10,945 bases of DNA from Acidobacteriaceae bacterium. Its GTDB lineage: Bacteria > Acidobacteriota > Terriglobia > Terriglobales > Acidobacteriaceae. The notes beneath the pieces are model-generated. The model did no database searches, was not told the origin of the DNA, and was given only the letters and a program-made list of their open reading frames with translations. Of this stretch, positions 1 through 5,238 are shown piece after piece. The stretch covers positions 1-10,945 of the forward strand of contig JAUTWY010000143.1 in NCBI GenBank assembly GCA_030838305.1. The letters run 5' to 3'. Both the position numbers and the translations under genes were made by a program. How positions within the stretch are numbered: position 1 is the first letter of the stretch; each line of letters opens with the position of its first letter.

Positions 1-1
1 T

Positions 2-1156
2 CCCCATCCAACGTCTGGCTCTATTTCTGTCTCTGTATCTGCCTCTGCCGGTCACGACCCCATGGTCGATGCGGCTTTCGAACACTTTTACAACATGGAT
101 TATGACCGCGCGATCCAGGAGTTCGAGAGAGTTCTGGACCGCCATCCGAACGACCCTGCGGCAATAAATCACTTGCTGACCACGGTTCTATTGCGTGCGC
201 TTTACAAGATGGGCGCGATGAATACAGGCGAGTATGCCAATGACAGCTTCATCGGCGAGGCGCACCGGCCTGCCGATCCGCAGGTAAAAGCGCGGATCAA
301 ACAATTGGTAGACCGCGCCGAGGAGCTCGAAGAGCGCCAACTAAAAGCGAGTCCCAACAATGTAGATGCCCTCTATGCCCGCGGCGTGACTCGCGCGCAG
401 TTCTCGCTTTACACCGCGCTGGTCGAGAGGGCTTGGTTTTCGGCCCTGCGAAATGCCGTAGGCGCGCGCCGCGACCACGAACATGTCCTGGAACTGAATC
501 CTCAATATGTGGATGCGAAACTGGTCGTCGGCACTCATAACTACGTGGTGGGGAGCCTGCCTTGGAGTGTAAAGGTCGCCGTGACCATGGTGGGGCTGAG
601 CGGAACCAAAGAAAAAGGGTTCGAATATCTGCACGAAGTGGCCAACAGCAGCGGGGAAAACAGCATTGATGCCAAGGTTGTCCTCAGCTTATTCCTTCGG
701 CGCGAACGCCGCTTCGAGGAGGCACGCACGATCATGCATGGCCTGGCAGGGCGTTATCCGAGAAACTATTTATTCCCGCTGGAGGAGGCCAATCTATTGC
801 GCGCGAGCGGCCGCGCTCCGGAAGCCGCCGCCGCGTATCGCAAAGTATGGCAAAACGGGCGGGAAGGGAAGTACGGCAAGCTTCATTATGAAACAGCAGC
901 GTGGGGATTGGGGGAAGTACTGCGCAGCCAGAAAGATTATGGCGGAGCCGCCGGAGCGTATGAGTTGGTAAGCGAAGCTCAGGACGCGGATCCCGAGACT
1001 CTGCAAAAAGCAAACCTCGCAGCGGGCGAGATGTACGACCTGCTGCAGAAGCGCGACCTGGCGATGAAAAAGTATCAGATCGTCCTGGCGGAAAATGCCG
1101 GCACTCCCCCCGCCGAGCAGGCCCGCAAGCATATCCGGGAAGCGTACCGGGAGTAA
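2..1156 (+). CDS. TPR-repeat protein, probably exported, 5' end outside the window
   Basis: Tetratricopeptide-repeat protein, probably a periplasmic or envelope scaffold; no catalytic motif is visible. The first in-window ATG is at 62, but the frame is open from base 2 with no stop, so the real start is very likely upstream. The residues before that ATG read SISVSVSASAGHDP, and ASA-G looks like a signal peptidase I site, which suggests the left edge cuts the end of a signal peptide. Counting from the ATG at 62 (364 residues), TPR-like helix pairs are seen near residues 6-35 (A-x2-FE-RVLDRHPNDPAA), 95-115, 140-155 (HVLELNPQYVDA), 205-245 (RRFEEARTIMHGLAGRYPRN), 250-270 (ASGRAPEAAAAYRKV) and 285-350. 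Residues 48-95 are charged and helical. The protein contains a hydrophobic stretch near 160-180 but no convincing membrane helix. It ends at a TAA followed by a possible hairpin. The partner is unknown; the TPR call is firm, the export call is inference. Confidence 0.8.
   Translation, partial: PHPTSGSISVSVSASAGHDPMVDAAFEHFYNMDYDRAIQEFERVLDRHPNDPAAINHLLTTVLLRALYKMGAMNTGEYANDSFIGEAHRPADPQVKARIKQLVDRAEELEERQLKASPNNVDALYARGVTRAQFSLYTALVERAWFSALRNAVGARRDHEHVLELNPQYVDAKLVVGTHNYVVGSLPWSVKVAVTMVGLSGTKEKGFEYLHEVANSSGENSIDAKVVLSLFLRRERRFEEARTIMHGLAGRYPRNYLFPLEEANLLRASGRAPEAAAAYRKVWQNGREGKYGKLHYETAAWGLGEVLRSQKDYGGAAGAYELVSEAQDADPETLQKANLAAGEMYDLLQKRDLAMKKYQIVLAENAGTPPAEQARKHIREAYRE
20..49 (+). repeat. 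Degenerate hexanucleotide repeat TCTNNN, five units
   Basis: Five consecutive hexamers (TCTATT, TCTGTC, TCTGTA, TCTGCC, TCTGCC) lie in frame in the open frame leading into the TPR gene and encode alternating Ser-Ile/Val/Ala. The reading frame is preserved, so the repeat is probably coding, at the end of a signal peptide or in a short linker. The units are too diverged to expect active slippage. Confidence 0.6.
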
Positions 1157-1158
1157 TT

Positions 1159-1192
1159 GGGTGGGAACGCCTGCTCTATTCGATCCCAACCC
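1159..1192 (+). terminator. Weak hairpin after the TPR gene, possible terminator
   Basis: GGGTGGGA (1159-1166), just after the TAA at 1154-1156, can pair with TCCCAACCC (1184-1192) with one bulged A and a 17-base loop. What follows is only moderately T-rich (CATATTTTCGC), so this is at best a poor intrinsic terminator. Its position directly after a stop codon and before a new promoter-like element supports the call. Confidence 0.25.
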
Positions 1193-1218
1193 ACTCGTCA
1201 TATTTTCGCTCACCTGCC

Positions 1219-1248
1219 TCGACTGCGGGGGAACCTTAAGACTAAGAT
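1219..1248 (+). promoter_or_regulatory. Candidate sigma-70-type promoter of the PspC gene
   Basis: TCGACT (1219-1224) and TAAGAT (1243-1248) are separated by 18 bases. Transcription would begin near 1255 and leave about 20 bases of leader containing the GAGGG ribosome site. The -35 match is only partial, so this is a suggestion. Confidence 0.25.
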
Positions 1249-1263
1249 TACGAATTGTTTTGT

Positions 1264-1268
1264 GAGGG
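1264..1268 (+). promoter_or_regulatory. Ribosome binding site that sets the PspC gene start
   Basis: GAGGG, 7 bases before the ATG at 1276. It favours that start over the in-frame TTG at 1255. Confidence 0.6.
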
Positions 1269-1275
1269 CAGAACT

Positions 1276-1590
1276 ATGTACTGCAACTATTGCGGAAAGG
1301 TGATTCAGGATGACGCGGCGGTCTGTGCCTACTGCGGCGTTCGCGTGGGCGCATCGGTAGCTCGCAAGCGTCTGGTCCGGCCTCGGCAAGGGCGCAAGAT
1401 CGCGGGCGTCTGCCTCGGTTTCGCGGAGTATTTTGACATCGACGTGACCGTGGTTCGGCTGGTATGGCTGATCGCGTGTTTCATGACGGGCATTGGTTTT
1501 CTGTCCTATCCCATCGCCTGGATCGTAATGCCGGAAGAACCGCTGTTATTGGCTGAGCCGTTGGGGGCACAGCGCGTGACCAATCCATAG
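1276..1590 (+). CDS. Zinc-ribbon plus PspC-domain membrane protein
   Basis: Small inner-membrane protein of 104 residues that joins a zinc ribbon to a PspC domain; PspC proteins are linked to phage-shock/envelope-stress responses. CNYCGK and CAYCGV near the N-terminus form two CxxC knuckles that could bind one zinc. A basic linker (ARKRLVRPRQGRKIAGVC) leads into the PspC core: GVCLGFAEYFDIDVTVVRL, one strong membrane helix (VWLIACFMTGIGFLSYPIAW) and the closing IVMPEE. The start is the ATG at 1276 because GAGGG at 1264-1268 lies 7 bases before it; a TTG at 1255 would add seven residues but would place that site inside the gene. The alpha/beta hydrolase starts 5 bases after the stop, so the two are probably one transcript. 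Family assignment is firm; the role here is inferred from the family. Confidence 0.88.
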   Translation: MYCNYCGKVIQDDAAVCAYCGVRVGASVARKRLVRPRQGRKIAGVCLGFAEYFDIDVTVVRLVWLIACFMTGIGFLSYPIAWIVMPEEPLLLAEPLGAQRVTNP

Positions 1591-1595
1591 CCGGC

Positions 1596-2405
1596 ATGGT
1601 TCTTCGGCAAATCAAAAGTGACGATGCAGAAATTGTCTATCGCGCGCTGGGCGAAGGCTCTCCAGTAATTCTGTTGCATCCGTTTCCCGCGAATCATGAA
1701 TTTTGGCTGCCTGTGGCGGAGGCCCTATCCACGCGTTACCGCCTCATTCTCCCCGATATGCGCGGCCACGGAGATTCGGACGTGGGCGACGGTCCGGCAA
1801 CCGTGGAAAAGCATGCCGCCGACATTGCGCGGGTGATGGATCATGCGGAGATCGGCCGCGCACCGCTGGTCGGCGTTTCAATTGGCGGATATGCGTTGTT
1901 CGAATTCTGGCGCAGGCACCGCGGGCGCGTTGCGGCACTTGCTCTTTGCAACACGAAGGCGCCCGCCGATTCCGGCGAAGCCCGCGCTGGACGCCTGCAG
2001 GCCGCAAACGATGTCATGGAACGCGGCACCGAACCCTTCTTTCAGAGCATGATTCCGCGCTTGCTGGGCAAAACCACTCGCGAGGCGCGGCCAGATCTGG
2101 TCGAGGGCGCGTTGCGCATGATGCGGAAAATGTCCCCGCAAGATGTTGCGCAGGTACAGCGCGGCATGGCCACGCGTCCAGACTCGGTGGATACATTGAA
2201 GACGATCAATGTGCCAACTTTGCTGGTGACCGGAGACGAAGATATTCTCACCGGCGTGAACGAGGCAGAACTGATGCGCCAGCACATTTCCGGCAGCCAG
2301 CTGCGGGTGATTCCGAAGGCCGGGCATTATTCTCCGTGGGAGCAGCCGGAGGAAGCAGGCAAGCTGTTGCGACAATTTCTGGAAAGACTTTTAGAAACGA
2401 AGTAA
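1596..2405 (+). CDS. Alpha/beta-fold hydrolase
   Basis: Complete 269-residue alpha/beta hydrolase, cytoplasmic because no signal peptide is seen. The fold markers occur in the usual order: the oxyanion-side HPFPANHEFW (residues 28-37), DMRGHGDSD (54-62), the nucleophile elbow GVSIGG with Ser95, the acid in VTGDEDILTG (Asp216 is the likely triad acid), and His244 in KAGHYSPWEQP. The length is normal for esterases, haloperoxidase-like enzymes and 3-oxoadipate enol-lactonase-like members, and the sequence resembles the last two groups. The substrate cannot be predicted because the cap (about residues 125-200) is variable in the family. The gene starts 5 bases after the PspC stop with no clear Shine-Dalgarno sequence, which suggests translational coupling. 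Family confidence is high; the specific reaction is unknown. Confidence 0.88.
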   Translation: MVLRQIKSDDAEIVYRALGEGSPVILLHPFPANHEFWLPVAEALSTRYRLILPDMRGHGDSDVGDGPATVEKHAADIARVMDHAEIGRAPLVGVSIGGYALFEFWRRHRGRVAALALCNTKAPADSGEARAGRLQAANDVMERGTEPFFQSMIPRLLGKTTREARPDLVEGALRMMRKMSPQDVAQVQRGMATRPDSVDTLKTINVPTLLVTGDEDILTGVNEAELMRQHISGSQLRVIPKAGHYSPWEQPEEAGKLLRQFLERLLETK

Positions 2406-2431
2406 ATCGAACTTCCAAGCTCTCGTTGCGC

Positions 2432-2437
2432 TAAAAT
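2432..2437 (+). promoter_or_regulatory. -10-like TAAAAT, 9 bases before the VOC gene ATG
   Basis: TAAAAT ends 9 bases before the ATG at 2447. No convincing -35 box is seen at 16-18 bases and no Shine-Dalgarno sequence lies between. The layout matches leaderless transcription, with the start at or very near the ATG, and recurs at two later genes. Confidence 0.4.
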
Positions 2438-2446
2438 CGTGGCCTC

Positions 2447-3376
2447 ATGAAGAAGTTTGTCGCAGCGCTGGCCTTTACCTTCTTTGCGGTTTGCGCCCAC
2501 TCGCAAACCAGCACCGTCCGGCGTCCCCGTATTCTCAGCATCGATCACGTTTCCTTCTACACCACTGAGCCGGAAGGCGTGAAAAAGCTTTACAGTGGCA
2601 CCCTCGCCTTGGCTTCCGCAGAGCCGGTAGAGGCTGGCGGAGTGTTGAGATACATGGTTGGCGAGCAGTGGATCGGCTACAGCATCGCACCCGACCCCAA
2701 AGCTACCGATCGCATGGAACACGTTGCTATCTCGACCGACGACATCGCGGCGCTGCGCAGATACCTGATCGCGAAGGGACTGAATGTGCCTGCCATCGAG
2801 GGACACGCCGACCACAGCTTAAGTTTCCTGGTGAGCGATCCTGATGGACACCGGATTGAATTCGTTGAGCAAGATCAGAAGATTCCTCGTTTGAGAACGG
2901 ATAGAGGAGCCTATACAGATGCGGGCCCACCGTGGGTTTCGCGGCATATGATTCATGTCGGGTTTCTGGTTCGAAACCGCGACGCCGAAGATCACTTCTA
3001 CCGCGACCTTCTCGGATTTCGCCTGTACTGGCACGGAGGAATGCAGCCTGGCGAAACCGACTGGGTGGCGATGCAGGTTCCGGATGGTACAGATTGGCTG
3101 GAATACATGCTGAACCAGCCCGAGCATCCCGACTTGCGGCTGATGGGAGTGATGAATCACATTTCGCTGGGAGTCGCGGACATGAAAAAGGCGCAGAAGA
3201 TTCTTGAATCCCACGGCTGGAAGGAGCACGGTGAAGAGAAAGCTCAGATGGGCAGAGACGGAAAATGGCAGCTAAATCTGTACGATCCTGATCTGTCGCG
3301 GATTGAACTTATGGAATTCCAACCGGTGCAGAAACCGTGCTGCGCGGAGTTCACAGGGCAGCACCCGTCAGAGTAG
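2447..3376 (+). CDS. Secreted protein with two VOC (glyoxalase/dioxygenase-fold) domains
   Basis: 309-residue member of the vicinal-oxygen-chelate superfamily carrying a Sec signal peptide (MKKFVAALAFTFFAVCAHS, likely cut before Gln20), so it should act in the periplasm. The -1 residue before the Cys is Val, so it is unlikely to be a lipoprotein. VOC domain 1 spans about residues 30-142 (SIDHVSFYT, MEHVAIST, SDPDGHRIEFVE) and VOC domain 2 about 166-292 (MIHVGFLVRN, WLEYM, MNHISLGVAD, YDPDLSRIELME). Each half keeps His/His/Glu at the metal-ligand positions: His34, His92, Glu138 and His170, His238, Glu287. The family includes glyoxalase I, extradiol dioxygenases and fosfomycin/bleomycin resistance proteins; none of these functions is indicated specifically. 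It may be transcribed on its own from the -10-like box at 2432. The tail after residue 293 contains adjacent Cys residues (KPCC). Confidence 0.85.
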   Translation: MKKFVAALAFTFFAVCAHSQTSTVRRPRILSIDHVSFYTTEPEGVKKLYSGTLALASAEPVEAGGVLRYMVGEQWIGYSIAPDPKATDRMEHVAISTDDIAALRRYLIAKGLNVPAIEGHADHSLSFLVSDPDGHRIEFVEQDQKIPRLRTDRGAYTDAGPPWVSRHMIHVGFLVRNRDAEDHFYRDLLGFRLYWHGGMQPGETDWVAMQVPDGTDWLEYMLNQPEHPDLRLMGVMNHISLGVADMKKAQKILESHGWKEHGEEKAQMGRDGKWQLNLYDPDLSRIELMEFQPVQKPCCAEFTGQHPSE

Positions 3377-3422
3377 GCGCCTTGATTCTGCTTATTGCAG
3401 TCGGTCGGTGCTGGGTATTTGA

Positions 3423-3428
3423 TAGAAT
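3423..3428 (+). promoter_or_regulatory. -10-like TAGAAT, 9 bases before the 135-residue ORF
   Basis: TAGAAT within TTTGATAGAATCGG ends 9 bases before the ATG at 3438. The bases between (CGGCTCGCC) contain no Shine-Dalgarno sequence. A TTGCAG at 3395-3400 is 22 bases upstream, too far for a normal -35 box. The spacing is the same as at the VOC gene and aroA. Confidence 0.42.
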
Positions 3429-3437
3429 CGGCTCGCC

Positions 3438-3845
3438 ATGATAGATACGGTTTTGGTTGCGGAGAATACGGTGGTGAGTGCCAAGGGAGACAGTCCCTAT
3501 GTCGATTTGAACAGCGCTACCGGACGAGTTTTCTTGCTGACGCTCGAGATTACCAAGATCATCGAGCAAGAGTCGCTCGAAATCAGTATCTCCGGTTCTG
3601 CCGATGGCACAACGTGGGGCGCGAAGCCTGTCGTCACGTTTCCACAGAAGTTTTACGTTGGCCAGTCTCCGCTGTTGCTTGATCTGACGTCGCATGCTGA
3701 CGTGAAGTTCGTACGCGCACACTGGGAAGTGGCGCGCTGGGGGCGGGGAACGGAAACTCCGATGTTCGAGTTCAGCCTGAAATTCAAAGAAATTCCACCA
3801 GAGGTTTTGCGCCAGGCAACGGCCGAGGCCAAGGCACTGGTTTAG
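3438..3845 (+). CDS. Hypothetical beta-rich protein of unknown function
   Basis: I do not recognise this 135-residue protein. It has no signal peptide and no membrane segment. Residues 1-115 alternate hydrophobic and polar residues as in a beta-sandwich: VFLLTLEITKI, ESLEISISGSADGTTWG, PVVTFPQKFYVG, PLLLDLTSHADVKFVRAHWEVARW and MFEFSLKFKEI. The tail (about 117-135, EVLRQATAEAKALV) is probably a helix. The SGSADGTTW segment resembles turns in carbohydrate-binding or discoidin-like sandwiches, but too little matches to assign a family. The start is supported by the -10-like box 9 bases upstream and by coding that begins directly there. It stands between the VOC gene and aroA with its own promoter-like element, so its job need not relate to either. 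That it is a real gene is likely from codon-compatible composition and tight packing. Confidence 0.72.
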   Translation: MIDTVLVAENTVVSAKGDSPYVDLNSATGRVFLLTLEITKIIEQESLEISISGSADGTTWGAKPVVTFPQKFYVGQSPLLLDLTSHADVKFVRAHWEVARWGRGTETPMFEFSLKFKEIPPEVLRQATAEAKALV

Positions 3846-3892
3846 CAATCGTCGGTGTCCATCGCGCTACTCTGTTCTGCTCCTCCTTCCGC

Positions 3893-3898
3893 TATATT
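3893..3898 (+). promoter_or_regulatory. -10-like TATATT before the aroA leader
   Basis: TATATT ends 9 bases before the ATG at 3908, which opens a five-codon mini-ORF, and 23 bases before the aroA ATG at 3922. The 9-base spacing equals that of the two preceding genes. The -35 region is weak (TCTGTT at 3871-3876, 16 bases away). Confidence 0.4.
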
Positions 3899-3926
3899 GA
3901 TCTCACGATGAAGATCTCAGCATGAA
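3899..3926 (+). repeat. Tandem 14-base duplication covering the aroA start codon
   Basis: GATCTCACGATGAA (3899-3912) is followed directly by GATCTCAGCATGAA (3913-3926). Twelve of 14 bases match; the only difference is CG versus GC. Each copy contains one ATG (3908 and 3922). The unit is not a multiple of three, so the two ATGs are in different frames. Confidence 0.85.
3908..3925 (+). promoter_or_regulatory. Five-codon leader ORF (MKISA) overlapping the aroA start
   Basis: The ATG at 3908 opens a frame reading Met-Lys-Ile-Ser-Ala and stops at TGA 3923-3925, which overlaps the aroA ATG (3922-3924) in an ATGA arrangement. Such overlaps are typical of translational coupling. Whether it is translated is unknown; it could be a by-product of the duplication. 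Confidence 0.35.
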
Positions 3927-5220
3927 AAGCGAGTCACAGGTGATTGTGCGTCCCGCGCGCAACGTACGGGGCACTGTAAGTATTCCCGGCGATAAATCCA
4001 TTTCGCATCGCTACGCGATGCTGGCGGGAATAGCCGATGGACCGTCACGCCTGGAAAACTACTCAACCGGCGCGGATTGCGCCAGCACGCTCGGTTGCAT
4101 GCGAGCGCTCGGAGTGAAGTGGGAGCGGAAGGATGGCGCAGACAATGTCATCGAGGTGCTGGGAAGTGGGCTGTCGCTTGCAGCGCCGAGCGGGGCGCTG
4201 GACTGCGGGAATTCGGGTTCAACCATCCGCATGCTCAGCGGCATTGTGGCGGGGCAGAAATTTACCACGGAAATGGCCGGCGATGAATCGCTGTCGCGTC
4301 GACCGATGGAGCGCGTCATCACTCCGCTCACCGCCATGGGTGCAAACATCGCATCGCAAAATGGACGCCCGCCGCTGCGCATTGCCGGGACGAACCTTAA
4401 AGCTGTCCACTACAGAATGCCAGTGGCTAGCGCGCAGGTGAAGACCTGCCTTCTGTTTGCCGGACTCCTGGCCGAGGGCGAAACCTGGATCGAAGAACCA
4501 CTGCGGACGCGCGATCACGGGGAAGTTGCGCTGCGGGCTTTTGGCGCAGAACTGCAGCGTAAAGGAAACGAAGTTCGGATTCGCGGCGGCCAGCGTTTGC
4601 GCGGAATCGAAGCAAGAGTCCCCGGCGATCTTTCCAGCGCCGCATTCTTTCTTTGTGCAGCCGCTCTTTTTCCTGGTTCGCAGTTGACGATCACGAATTT
4701 ACTGATGAATCCCACACGCGCGCGCCTGCTCGACATCCTCGTGCAAATCGGGCTGCGAATTTCCGTAACCCAACTCGAAGAAATTCATGGCGAACTCGTC
4801 GGCACGCTGCAGATCGAGGGCGGAGGATTGAAGGGCGCGGCCATCGCCGGGGCCGATACGGCTGCGCTGATTGATGAGATTCCGGTGCTGGCTGCGATTG
4901 CTCCGTACACCGAGCAGGGAATCGAGTTCAGGGACGCGAAAGAGTTGCGGGTGAAAGAGTCAGACCGCATTGCGTCGATCGCTGCCAATCTCCGGGCCAT
5001 GGGCGCGGAAGTGGAGGAACACCAGGACGGACTCAAGATTCCTGGAGGGCAATCGCTTCACGGCACGGAAATCGAATCCTTCGACGATCACAGAATCGCG
5101 ATGGCTTTCAGTATTGCGGCGCTGCGAGCGCAGGGAGAAACCCTGATTCGTGGGAGCGAATGCGCAGCCATCTCTTATCCGGCATTTTTTACCGCCCTGG
5201 AGAGCCTCGTCGAGCATTGA
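3922..5220 (+). CDS. aroA: 3-phosphoshikimate 1-carboxyvinyltransferase (EPSP synthase)
   Basis: Complete 432-residue EPSP synthase. It transfers the enolpyruvyl group of PEP to shikimate-3-phosphate in the sixth step of the shikimate pathway, in the cytoplasm. Family motifs are all present: IPGDKSISHR with catalytic Lys25, LDCGNSGSTIR (94-103), GDESLSRRPM (120-129), SAQVKTCLLFAGL (170-182), PGDLSSAAFF (234-243), DEIPVLA with Asp318, RVKESDRI with Glu346, and SFDDHRIAMAFSIAAL (386-401). The length is normal. Gly99 in NSGS corresponds to the Gly (E. coli position 96) that many glyphosate-tolerant enzymes replace with Ala, while the PGDKSISHR and RRPMERV context is closer to the class II/Bacillus-like type than to the enterobacterial one. 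The start at 3922 fits the family N-terminus; the ATG at 3908 is out of frame. It ends 18 bases from the stop of the convergent DUF1080 gene with no terminator in between. Confidence 0.97.
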   Translation: MKSESQVIVRPARNVRGTVSIPGDKSISHRYAMLAGIADGPSRLENYSTGADCASTLGCMRALGVKWERKDGADNVIEVLGSGLSLAAPSGALDCGNSGSTIRMLSGIVAGQKFTTEMAGDESLSRRPMERVITPLTAMGANIASQNGRPPLRIAGTNLKAVHYRMPVASAQVKTCLLFAGLLAEGETWIEEPLRTRDHGEVALRAFGAELQRKGNEVRIRGGQRLRGIEARVPGDLSSAAFFLCAAALFPGSQLTITNLLMNPTRARLLDILVQIGLRISVTQLEEIHGELVGTLQIEGGGLKGAAIAGADTAALIDEIPVLAAIAPYTEQGIEFRDAKELRVKESDRIASIAANLRAMGAEVEEHQDGLKIPGGQSLHGTEIESFDDHRIAMAFSIAALRAQGETLIRGSECAAISYPAFFTALESLVEH

Positions 5221-5238
5221 GAAAACCTTGGCACGATT

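Noticed and set aside
794..1213. 139-residue minus-strand frame opposite the end of the TPR gene
   Set aside because: Antisense to a TPR protein with readable repeats; no domain, and no promoter or ribosome site found.
1703..2434. 243-residue plus-strand frame overlapping the alpha/beta hydrolase
   Set aside because: Arg/Gly/Ala-rich translation without domain features, fully inside the well-supported hydrolase gene apart from its last few codons; a shadow frame of GC-rich coding sequence.
2327..2815. 162-residue minus-strand frame across the hydrolase/VOC junction
   Set aside because: It runs antisense over two genes with good domain evidence and over the signal-peptide region; no motif of its own.
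3351..3848. 165-residue minus-strand frame opposite the 135-residue protein
   Set aside because: No recognisable motif or ribosome site; the opposite strand has a promoter-like box at the proper spacing and a more protein-like translation.
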